A stretch of DNA of 12,755 bases from JBFEUI01 sp041547565 (GTDB taxonomy: Bacteria > Pseudomonadota > Gammaproteobacteria > Thiohalomonadales > Thiohalomonadaceae): the NCBI GenBank assembly GCA_041547565.1, contig JBFEUI010000083.1, positions 1 through 12,755 of the forward strand, written 5' to 3'. The notes under the pieces are model-generated. The model saw nothing but the letters and a program-made list of their open reading frames with translations, had not been told where the DNA came from and ran no database searches. Made by a program: the position numbers and the translations under genes. Each line of letters begins with the position of its first letter. Positions within the stretch are counted from its first letter, which is position 1. Positions 1 to 6,193 of the stretch are shown here, piece by piece.

Positions 1-1
1 G

Positions 2-826
2 AAAGAGGGTGACCGGGTGGTCATTGACTTTACCGGCACCATCGATGGTGAGGAGTTCCCCGGCAACAGCGCCAAGCAGATGCCCGTCACCCTCGGTGGC
101 AAGCGCATGATTGAAGGCTTCGAGGAGGGACTGGTCGGTGCCAAGGCCGGCGAGGAACTCACCCTGGAGCTGACCTTCCCCGAGGATTACGGTAACGCCG
201 ATCTGGCAGGCAAGCCGGTGAAGTTCGCGGTTACCGTGGGCGCGGTGGAAGAGTCCCGCCTACCGGAGCTGGATGACGACTTTGCCAAAGGCTTCGGCGT
301 TGAAGAAGGGGGCATCGAGGCCCTGCGCAGCGAGGTGCGCGAGAACATGGAGCGTGAGGTCGAGCAGGCCGTCTCAGCCCGGGTGAAAAACGCGGTAATG
401 GACAAACTGGTGGAGCTGAATGCCATCGACGTGCCCAAGGCGCTGGTCGATAGCGAGGCCCAGGCACTGGCCCAGCAGATGCAACAGCAGATGCACACTC
501 CTCCGGGCAAGGAGGGTGTCGACCTTGACACCTCCGTCTTCGAGGAACAGGCCCGCTCACGCGTGACCCTTGGATTAATTCTATCTGGCCTTATTAAAGA
601 AAATGAGATCAAGGCGGAAGAGTCCGAACTGCGTGCGAAGGTCGAGAAGCTCGCCGCCTCCTACGAACAGCCTGAAGAGGTCGTCAACTGGTATTTCGCC
701 GATCCGAGTCGTCTGGGACAGATTGAGTCGCTGGTGCTGGAAGAAAAGGTGGTTGACTGGGTACTGGAAAATACCGATGTCACTGAGGTGGATTCCAGCT
801 TCGAAGAGATCATGCAACGCGGCTAG
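2..826 (+). CDS. tig: Trigger factor, 5'-truncated by window edge
   Basis: Trigger factor is the ribosome-bound chaperone that meets nascent chains and has peptidyl-prolyl isomerase activity. The frame is open from base 2, so the gene starts upstream; the GTG at base 17 is an internal Val codon. The visible 274 residues cover the FKBP-like domain (VIDFTGTIDGEEFPG, then GKRMIEGFEEGLVGAKAGEE, a typical FKBP core) and the helical C-terminal substrate-binding domain (about residue 90 onward, ending TEVDSSFEEIMQRG). The N-terminal ribosome-docking domain lies outside the window; the full protein is normally about 430-440 residues. The stop is 38 bases before clpP, the standard tig-clpP arrangement, and suggests co-transcription. 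An AT-rich, rare-codon patch sits at 570-601. The family assignment is near certain. Confidence 0.97.
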   Translation, partial: KEGDRVVIDFTGTIDGEEFPGNSAKQMPVTLGGKRMIEGFEEGLVGAKAGEELTLELTFPEDYGNADLAGKPVKFAVTVGAVEESRLPELDDDFAKGFGVEEGGIEALRSEVRENMEREVEQAVSARVKNAVMDKLVELNAIDVPKALVDSEAQALAQQMQQQMHTPPGKEGVDLDTSVFEEQARSRVTLGLILSGLIKENEIKAEESELRAKVEKLAASYEQPEEVVNWYFADPSRLGQIESLVLEEKVVDWVLENTDVTEVDSSFEEIMQRG

Positions 827-864
827 TCTGGACGGCCGTTACTGGATTTAAGGACCGAGGAATA

Positions 865-1521
865 ATGACCGATAATCAATTTATGAGCGGAGCACAGTCA
901 GTACAGAATGTGGGCCTGGTGCCCATGGTGGTAGAGCAGACCGCGCGCGGTGAGCGTGCCTATGATATCTACTCCCGGTTGCTCAAGGAGCGGGTGATCT
1001 TCGCCGTGGGTCCGGTCGAGGACCACATGGCAAACCTGATTGTCGCCCAGTTGTTGTTCCTCGAGTCCGAGAATCCGGATAAGGATATTCACCTGTATAT
1101 CAATTCGCCGGGCGGCTCTGTCAGTGCCGGGCTGGCCATCTACGACACCATGCAGTTTATCAAGCCCCAGGTCAGTACCATGTGCCTGGGCATGGCCGCC
1201 AGCATGGGGGCCGTGCTGCTGGCCGGCGGTGCCGAGGGCAAACGCTACTGCCTGCCGCATGGCAAGGTGATGATTCACCAGCCGCTGGGGGGGTTCCAGG
1301 GACAGGCTACCGATATTGAGATCCATGCACGGGAAATCCTCAAGACCCGTGAGAAACTCAATAGCATCCTGGCGCACCACTCCGGGCAGAGCCTGGAGAA
1401 GATTCAGGACGATACCGAGCGTGACAATTTTATGAGCGCTGAAGAGGCCAGGGATTACGGCCTGGTCGACGAAGTGTTGCAAAACCGTACGCCCGGTAAG
1501 GGCAACGCTGACGCCGAATAG
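865..1521 (+). CDS. clpP: ATP-dependent Clp protease proteolytic subunit ClpP
   Basis: ClpP is the serine peptidase that forms a two-ring tetradecamer and degrades proteins unfolded by ClpX or ClpA in the cytoplasm. It has 218 residues, normal for the family. The catalytic triad is visible: Ser113 in GMAASMG, His138 in MIHQPLGG and Asp187 in DDTERDNF. The spacings (25 and 49 residues) equal those of the E. coli enzyme. The substrate-binding strand INSPGGSVSAG is at residues 80-90. The first residues before LVPMVVEQT are probably a self-cleaved propeptide. The ATG is preceded by AGGACCGAGG at good Shine-Dalgarno spacing. It lies between tig and clpX on the same strand. Confidence 0.98.
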   Translation: MTDNQFMSGAQSVQNVGLVPMVVEQTARGERAYDIYSRLLKERVIFAVGPVEDHMANLIVAQLLFLESENPDKDIHLYINSPGGSVSAGLAIYDTMQFIKPQVSTMCLGMAASMGAVLLAGGAEGKRYCLPHGKVMIHQPLGGFQGQATDIEIHAREILKTREKLNSILAHHSGQSLEKIQDDTERDNFMSAEEARDYGLVDEVLQNRTPGKGNADAE

Positions 1522-1528
1522 GCCGCCA

Positions 1529-1549
1529 CAGGCTTGAAAAAATAGCCTG
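1529..1549 (+). other. Stem-loop in the clpP-clpX gap
   Basis: CAGGCT (1529-1534) and AGCCTG (1544-1549) form a perfect 6-bp stem around the loop TGAAAAAAT. No T-run follows, so it does not look like an intrinsic terminator. It starts 8 bases after the clpP stop and lies 55 bases before clpX. It could protect the clpP 3' end or mark an mRNA processing point; this is inference. A TTGAAA hexamer inside it (1534-1539) could be part of a weak clpX promoter, but no good -10 box is found at the right distance. Confidence 0.45.
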
Positions 1550-1603
1550 GAATGTGCTTAGTTTAGAGTTAATGGAACGATAGTGCCTGTGAGGTAGGAT
1601 TTA

Positions 1604-2887
1604 ATGAGCGAAGACACGACCAATAACGGTAACGGCGACAACGGCAAGCTTCTCTACTGCTCGTTCTGCGGAAAGAGCCAGCATGAAGTGCGCAAGTTGA
1701 TTGCCGGACCCTCGGTATTCATCTGTGATGAGTGTGTCGAGTTGTGCAATGACATTATCCGTGAGGAGATCCAGGAGGAGTCGGCCGCCACCGGGCGCAG
1801 TTCCCTACCCACACCCCATGAGATCAATGCCAGTCTGGACGAGTATGTGATCGGCCAGAAACGGGCCAAAAAGGTGCTCTCTGTAGCAGTCTACAACCAC
1901 TACAAGCGCCTGGACGCGGGCCTGAAGAAGGACGATGTCGAACTGTCCAAGAGCAATATCCTGCTTATCGGCCCGACCGGCAGCGGCAAGACGCTGCTGG
2001 CGGAAACCCTCGCACGCCTGCTGAATGTGCCCTTCACCATTGCCGATGCGACCACGCTGACCGAGGCCGGTTATGTCGGTGAAGACGTGGAGAATATTAT
2101 CCAGAAGCTGTTGCAGAAGTGCGACTACGATGTGGAAAAGGCGCAGACCGGTATCGTCTATATCGATGAAATCGATAAGATTTCCCGCAAATCGGACAAC
2201 CCCTCCATTACCCGTGATGTCTCCGGGGAGGGCGTACAGCAGGCCCTGCTGAAGCTGATTGAGGGCACTGTCGCCTCGGTACCGCCGCAGGGCGGCCGCA
2301 AGCACCCGCAGCAGGAGTTCCTGCAGGTCGATACCGCCAATATTCTGTTTATCTGCGGCGGCGCGTTTGTCGGACTCGACAAGGTGATCCAGCGTCGTTC
2401 GGAGAAGGGTGGCATCGGTTTCTCTGCCGAGGTCAAGAGCAAGGAAGACAAGAAGAGTGTCTCCGAGATGCTGCAGGAGGTGGAGACCGAGGATTTGGTC
2501 AGCTACGGCCTGATCCCGGAGTTCGTCGGCCGTTTGCCGGTGCATGCCACCCTGGAAGAGCTGGATGAGGATGCCCTGGTGCAGATTCTGACCGAGCCCA
2601 AGAATGCCCTGACCAAGCAGTACGACAAGCTGTTCGAGATGGAAGATGTCGAGCTTGAGTTCAGGGAAGATGCGCTGCATGCCATTGCTCGCAAGGCGAT
2701 GGACAGGAAAACCGGTGCCCGCGGCCTGCGCTCTATCCTTGAGAATGCGCTGTTGGATGTGATGTATGACCTGCCGTCACAGGAGAGTGTCAGCAAGGTG
2801 GTCATCGATGCCGGTGTTATCAATGGTGAGTCCGAGCCGCTGATGATCTTCGAAAGCAACGAGCAGTCTGCTGTGGCAACCGAATAG
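1604..2887 (+). CDS. clpX: ATP-dependent Clp protease ATP-binding subunit ClpX
   Basis: ClpX is the hexameric AAA+ unfoldase that recognises tagged substrates and feeds them to ClpP. It has 427 residues, the usual length. The N-terminal zinc-binding domain has four cysteines (Cys19, Cys22, Cys41, Cys44). Walker A GPTGSGKT is at 123-130, Walker B VYIDEID at 185-191, and the substrate-gripping pore loop GYVG at 156-159. The RKH loop is at 232-234. The ClpP-docking IGF tripeptide is at 271-273, so pairing with the adjacent clpP product is expected. An arginine in EFVGRLP (310) and the sensor-2 GARGLRS motif are present. The ATG follows a GAGGTAGGA ribosome-binding site. The gene is 82 bases downstream of clpP and probably in the same transcript, perhaps with an extra internal start. 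Confidence 0.98.
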   Translation: MSEDTTNNGNGDNGKLLYCSFCGKSQHEVRKLIAGPSVFICDECVELCNDIIREEIQEESAATGRSSLPTPHEINASLDEYVIGQKRAKKVLSVAVYNHYKRLDAGLKKDDVELSKSNILLIGPTGSGKTLLAETLARLLNVPFTIADATTLTEAGYVGEDVENIIQKLLQKCDYDVEKAQTGIVYIDEIDKISRKSDNPSITRDVSGEGVQQALLKLIEGTVASVPPQGGRKHPQQEFLQVDTANILFICGGAFVGLDKVIQRRSEKGGIGFSAEVKSKEDKKSVSEMLQEVETEDLVSYGLIPEFVGRLPVHATLEELDEDALVQILTEPKNALTKQYDKLFEMEDVELEFREDALHAIARKAMDRKTGARGLRSILENALLDVMYDLPSQESVSKVVIDAGVINGESEPLMIFESNEQSAVATE

Positions 2888-2938
2888 GCCGCAGCAGCCT
2901 GTAATTTCAATCGCTTGCACCACAGGGCACGCAGTGCT

Positions 2939-2966
2939 CTTGAATCCTCAAATTACGTCCGCATTA
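2939..2966 (+). promoter_or_regulatory. Probable sigma-32 heat-shock promoter of lon
   Basis: CTTGAA (2939-2944) is followed after 14 bases by CCGCATTA (2959-2966). The sigma-32 (RpoH) consensus is CTTGAA, 13-15 bases, CCCCATTTA, so the -35 is perfect and the -10 core differs mainly in one C-to-G change. It lies in the 149-base clpX-lon gap and would give a leader of roughly 65 bases. E. coli lon also has a sigma-32 promoter. No comparable pair was seen before clpP or clpX. Confidence 0.65.
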
Positions 2967-3036
2967 AAAAAGAAAGCCAGGCGTCTCCGAGACCAGTGAA
3001 GTACGCCGCCACCCCCCCTGAAACGAGGAACTGAAT

Positions 3037-5469
3037 ATGACGCAGACGGACAAGACCTCCGAACTCAGTGAACAGATGCGAGCCATCCCGGTTTTGCCTC
3101 TGCGCGATGTCGTCGTCTATCCGCACATGGTGATCCCGCTGTTTGTCGGGCGTGACAAATCGATTAACGCCCTGGAAGCGGCCATGGCGTCCGACAAGGA
3201 GGTGTTGCTGGTCGCACAGAAATCGGCGGCGGAGGATGAGCCGGAGGCCGATGACATCTACCGTGTCGGTACCCTTGCGACGATTCTCCAGCTGTTGAAG
3301 TTGCCGGACGGCACCGTCAAGGTGCTGGTTGAAGGCGTACAGCGTGCAAGCATTGTCCACTTCCTGCCCCATGAAGAGTATTTCAGGGCGCAGATCAACG
3401 TGCTGGAAAGTGAGCATGTCGAGGCGCGCGAGGCAGAAGTGCTCGCCCGTTCACTGCTCAACCAGTTTGAGCAATACGTCAAGCTGAATAAAAAGGTGCC
3501 GCCCGAGGTGTTGACCTCGCTCTCCGGCATCGACGATCCCAATCGTCTGCTCGATACTATTGCTGCGCATATGTCCTTGAAAATCGAGGAGAAACAACAG
3601 ATTCTCGAGATTGTGGAGCCGCGTGAACGCTTTGAACACCTGCTCGGAATCATGGAGTCGGAACTTGACCTGCTGCAGGTCGAGAAGCGCATCCGCGGCC
3701 GGGTCAAGAAGCAGATGGAGAAGAGCCAGCGCGAGTACTACCTCAACGAGCAGATGAAGGCCATCCAGAAGGAACTGGGTGAGATGGAGGAGGCCCCCAA
3801 CGAGCTCGATGAACTGGAACAGAAGATCGACAAGGCCGGCATGTCCAAGGAGGCCAAGGGGAAGGCGACCGCTGAGTTGAACAAGCTGAAGATGATGTCG
3901 CCCATGTCGGCCGAGGCCACGGTGGTGCGCAACTACATCGACTGGCTGGTGAGCGTGCCGTGGAAGAAGCGTACCCGCGTGCGTCACGACCTGACAGCCG
4001 CTGAGGAGGTGCTGGAAGCCGATCACTACGGACTGGAGAAGGTCAAGGAGCGTATTCTTGAGTACCTTGCGGTACAACAGCGTGTCAGCAAGCTCAAGGG
4101 ACCGATACTCTGCCTGGTCGGGCCTCCCGGTGTCGGCAAGACCTCTCTGGGCAAATCGCTTGCCCGCGCCACCAACCGCAAGTTTGTGCGCATGTCACTC
4201 GGCGGGGTGCGTGACGAGTCCGAGATCCGGGGCCACCGCCGTACCTATATCGGCTCTATGCCAGGCAAGATAATTCAGAATCTCTCCAAGGTGGGAACAC
4301 GCAACCCGCTGTTTCTGCTGGACGAAATTGACAAGATGTCATCCGATTTTCGCGGTGATCCGGCCTCTGCCATGCTGGAGGTACTTGATCCGGAGCAGAA
4401 CAACAGCTTTAACGACCACTACATGGAGGTCGACTACGACCTGTCCGATGTGATGTTCGTGGCCACCTCCAACTCGATGAACATTCCGGCACCGCTGCTG
4501 GATCGGATGGAGGTGATCCGTATTCCCGGGTATACCGAGGATGAGAAGCTCAATATTGCACGCCGTTACCTGCTGCCCAAGGAGATCAAGGCCAACGGTG
4601 TGAAAAGGGAAGAACTGGATGTCAGCGATGAGACGCTGATGGACATTATCCGTTATTACACCCGCGAGGCGGGTGTGCGCAGCCTGCAGCGTGAGATCGC
4701 CAAGATCTGCCGCAAGGTGGTGAAGGATATCCTGCTGAGTTCGGAAACCGGTACGGTGAGTGTATCCCCTGATGATCTGGAAAAGTATCTTGGTGTGCGC
4801 AGATTCCGTTACGGACTGGCCGAGGAGAAGGATCAGGTCGGTCAGGTGACTGGTCTGGCCTGGACCGAGGTCGGTGGCGAACTACTGAGTATTGAGACTG
4901 CCGTTGTCCCGGGCAAGGGCAAGAACATCGTCACCGGCCAGCTCGGTGATGTGATGAAAGAGTCCATTCAGGCTGCCATGAGTGTGGTGCGCAGCCGGGC
5001 CCAGCGCCTGGGGATCAAAGCCGACTTTTATGAAAACCAGGACATCCACATTCATGTGCCTGAAGGGGCGATCCCCAAGGACGGTCCGAGTGCCGGTATC
5101 GGAATGTGCACCGCACTGGTCTCTGCACTGACCAATATCCCGGTGCGTGCCGATGTGGCGATGACCGGTGAGATCACCTTGCGTGGCGAGGTGCTGCCGA
5201 TCGGGGGGCTCAAGGAAAAGCTGCTTGCGGCGCACCGCGGTGGCATCAAGACAGTATTGATCCCCGAGGAAAATCGCAGGAATCTCGAGGAAGTCCCGGA
5301 CAACATTAAAGAAAATCTCGATATCCATCCGGTAAAGTGGATCGATGAGGTGCTGGAACTGGCCCTAACAGAAAATCCCAAACCATTGCCCGGGGGGGAG
5401 GATATGGAAGTGATGGAGAGCAAGGAGTCGGGCAATAAGGAAAATTCCAGTTCCATTCGCACACATTGA
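3037..5469 (+). CDS. lon: ATP-dependent protease Lon (LonA)
   Basis: Lon is the cytoplasmic AAA+ serine protease that removes misfolded and regulatory proteins. It has 810 residues, slightly longer than E. coli Lon. The N-terminal substrate domain starts at PVLPLRDVVVYPHMVIPLFVGR (about 18-39) and is followed by a coiled helical region (about 210-300). Walker A GPPGVGKT is at 362-369 and Walker B LFLLDEID at 425-432. The C-terminal protease domain carries the Ser-Lys dyad: Ser685 in PKDGPSAG and Lys728 in GGLKEKLLAAHRGG. Their 43-residue spacing matches E. coli S679/K722. A roughly 30-residue acidic, Ser-rich tail follows residue 780, and its codons include a run of seven G (5392-5398). The ATG has an ACGAGGAA ribosome-binding site. 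A heat-shock-type promoter lies upstream. Confidence 0.98.
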   Translation: MTQTDKTSELSEQMRAIPVLPLRDVVVYPHMVIPLFVGRDKSINALEAAMASDKEVLLVAQKSAAEDEPEADDIYRVGTLATILQLLKLPDGTVKVLVEGVQRASIVHFLPHEEYFRAQINVLESEHVEAREAEVLARSLLNQFEQYVKLNKKVPPEVLTSLSGIDDPNRLLDTIAAHMSLKIEEKQQILEIVEPRERFEHLLGIMESELDLLQVEKRIRGRVKKQMEKSQREYYLNEQMKAIQKELGEMEEAPNELDELEQKIDKAGMSKEAKGKATAELNKLKMMSPMSAEATVVRNYIDWLVSVPWKKRTRVRHDLTAAEEVLEADHYGLEKVKERILEYLAVQQRVSKLKGPILCLVGPPGVGKTSLGKSLARATNRKFVRMSLGGVRDESEIRGHRRTYIGSMPGKIIQNLSKVGTRNPLFLLDEIDKMSSDFRGDPASAMLEVLDPEQNNSFNDHYMEVDYDLSDVMFVATSNSMNIPAPLLDRMEVIRIPGYTEDEKLNIARRYLLPKEIKANGVKREELDVSDETLMDIIRYYTREAGVRSLQREIAKICRKVVKDILLSSETGTVSVSPDDLEKYLGVRRFRYGLAEEKDQVGQVTGLAWTEVGGELLSIETAVVPGKGKNIVTGQLGDVMKESIQAAMSVVRSRAQRLGIKADFYENQDIHIHVPEGAIPKDGPSAGIGMCTALVSALTNIPVRADVAMTGEITLRGEVLPIGGLKEKLLAAHRGGIKTVLIPEENRRNLEEVPDNIKENLDIHPVKWIDEVLELALTENPKPLPGGEDMEVMESKESGNKENSSSIRTH

Positions 5470-5492
5470 GATGCGATAATGCGCGCTACTGG

Positions 5493-5521
5493 TGATTAAC
5501 GGCAAATAATCATTAATTGCC
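5493..5521. repeat. Overlapping inverted repeats downstream of lon
   Basis: TGATTA (5493-5498) is mirrored by TAATCA (5507-5512), and GGCAA (5501-5505) by TTGCC (5517-5521). The two pairs interleave and cannot form together. The stretch is AT-rich against its surroundings and lies about 30-60 bases upstream of the hupB -35 box. It may be a site for a DNA-bending regulator or the decayed 3' end of the lon unit; the sequence does not decide. Confidence 0.35.
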
Positions 5522-5523
5522 TT

Positions 5524-5557
5524 GTCAAGCCCTATCTGAAGCGGTTTTCAGCTTGAC
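5524..5557. repeat. Nested inverted repeat overlapping the hupB -35 box
   Basis: GTCAAGC (5524-5530) is the reverse complement of GCTTGAC (5551-5557), a 7-base perfect arm. Inside it, CTGAA (5536-5540) matches TTCAG (5547-5551). As RNA this can fold into a long stem with a left-side bulge; as DNA the right arm covers most of the -35 hexamer. It could serve as a 3'-end hairpin for lon mRNA, an operator for hupB, or both. No T-run follows. Confidence 0.45.
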
Positions 5558-5582
5558 ACTGATTCAGGGCGCTTGGTATAAA
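5553..5582 (+). promoter_or_regulatory. Strong sigma-70-type promoter of hupB
   Basis: TTGACA (5553-5558), a perfect -35 box, is separated by 18 bases from TATAAA (5577-5582), a 5/6 match to the -10 consensus. Transcription would start near 5589-5590, giving a leader of about 78 bases before the hupB GTG. A highly expressed nucleoid protein is expected to have such a promoter. Confidence 0.75.
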
Positions 5583-5601
5583 ACCATGCAACTTTATTGC
5601 T

Positions 5602-5629
5602 GCCGCCTGCGCCTAGGGGCGGCGTTTTT
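5602..5629 (+). terminator. Terminator-like GC hairpin in the hupB leader
   Basis: GCCGCC (5602-5607) pairs with GGCGGC (5618-5623) around a 10-base loop, followed by G and five T (5625-5629). It has the form of an intrinsic terminator but lies downstream of the best hupB promoter, starting about 12 bases after the expected start site. It could end lon read-through, attenuate hupB, or act as a stabilising 5' hairpin. The short T-run lowers confidence that it terminates strongly. Confidence 0.55.
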
Positions 5630-5667
5630 GCTCGATACATTCCACTATAAAGAGGGGAGAATTAATA

Positions 5668-5940
5668 GTGAATAAATCTGAACTGATTGATGCCGTTGCG
5701 GCAGGCGCCGATATTTCAAAAGCTGCTGCTGGTCGTGCAGTGGATTCCATGATCGATGCAGTATCCGGCGCTCTCAAGGATGGTGATCAGGTCAATCTGA
5801 TTGGCTTCGGAACCTTCCTGGTTCGTGAGCGTGCAGCCCGTACCGGCCGTAATCCGCGTACCGGTGAGACCATTAATATCGCTGCCGCAAAAGTTCCTAG
5901 TTTTAAGGCTGGTAAAGCGCTTAAAGATGCAGTAAACTAG
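5668..5940 (+). CDS. hupB: DNA-binding protein HU-beta
   Basis: HU is a small dimeric nucleoid protein that bends and compacts DNA without strict sequence specificity. It has exactly 90 residues, the family length. MNKSELIDAVA at the N-terminus, the GFGTF turn (46-50) and the DNA-contacting arm with RNPRTGE, including the intercalating Pro63, are all present. It starts with GTG; GGGGAG ends 8 bases upstream, and the reading from this GTG gives the canonical N-terminus. The position after lon supports the HU-beta (hupB) assignment over hupA. The tRNA-Val gene begins 14 bases after the stop, so the mRNA probably continues into the tRNAs. Confidence 0.97.
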   Translation: MNKSELIDAVAAGADISKAAAGRAVDSMIDAVSGALKDGDQVNLIGFGTFLVRERAARTGRNPRTGETINIAAAKVPSFKAGKALKDAVN

Positions 5941-5954
5941 CGCGCCTTCGGTTG

Positions 5955-6030
5955 GGGTGCTTAGCTCAGCTGGGAGAGCATCGCCCTTACAAGGCGAGGG
6001 TCGCAGGTTCGATCCCTGCAGCACCCACCA
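5955..6030 (+). tRNA. tRNA-Val (anticodon UAC)
   Basis: This is a 76-base cloverleaf with encoded CCA. The acceptor arms GGGTGCT and AGCACCC pair over 7 bp. The D-arm TAGCTCAGCTGGGAGAGCA is canonical. The anticodon loop CTTACAA carries TAC at 5988-5990. The T-arm contains GGTTCGATCC. It closely resembles E. coli tRNA-Val(UAC). It begins 14 bases after the hupB stop and has no clear promoter of its own. Confidence 0.98.
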
Positions 6031-6044
6031 ATCTTTTAAGTTTA

Positions 6045-6121
6045 GGAGCGGTAGTTCAGTTGGTTAGAATACCGGCCTGTCACGCCGGGGGTCGCGGGTT
6101 CGAGTCCCGTCCGCTCCGCCA
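6045..6121 (+). tRNA. tRNA-Asp (anticodon GUC)
   Basis: This is a 77-base cloverleaf with encoded CCA. The acceptor arms begin GGAGCGG and end CCGCTCC. The anticodon loop CTGTCAC carries GTC at 6079-6081, inside the stem CCGGC/GCCGG. The T-arm contains GGTTCGAGTCC. It is nearly identical to E. coli tRNA-Asp. It follows tRNA-Val by 14 bases and is followed within about 10 bases by an intrinsic terminator, so the two tRNAs form one transcript. Confidence 0.98.
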
Positions 6122-6131
6122 CTGATAAAAG

Positions 6132-6163
6132 GGCGCATTCTCTGATGAATGCGCCTTTTTTTT
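6132..6163 (+). terminator. Intrinsic terminator after the tRNA pair
   Basis: GGCGCATTC (6132-6140) and GAATGCGCC (6147-6155) form a perfect 9-bp stem with a 6-base loop, followed directly by eight T (6156-6163). It should end the hupB-tRNA transcript efficiently. Only 30 bases separate it from the ppiD start. Confidence 0.93.
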
Positions 6164-6193
6164 GTCTCTACATGCGGTAGGAAATTATCCATC

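Noticed and set aside
1533..1562. CTTGAAA before clpX as a sigma-32 promoter
   Set aside because: The -35 matches perfectly but no CCCCAT-like -10 occurs at 13-15 bases; it is more likely part of the stem-loop.
1805..2680. 291-codon minus-strand frame opposite clpX
   Set aside because: It lies wholly within a certain clpX gene and has a Gln/Leu/Gly-rich composition typical of antisense shadows.
5392..5398. Run of seven G in the lon 3' end as a phase-variation tract
   Set aside because: It is short, lies after the catalytic domain, and a slip would alter only the variable tail; nothing else suggests phase variation. The same holds for the C7 run at 3012-3018.
5955..6121. tRNA genes as integration sites of a mobile element
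   Set aside because: Both tRNAs are complete, no integrase or duplicated tRNA 3' end is seen nearby, and core genes follow directly.
6149..6193. Upstream ATG giving PpiD 15 extra residues
   Set aside because: This ATG lies inside the intrinsic terminator stem-loop and the extra residues would spoil the conserved PpiD N-terminus; the ATG at 6194 has a better ribosome-binding site.
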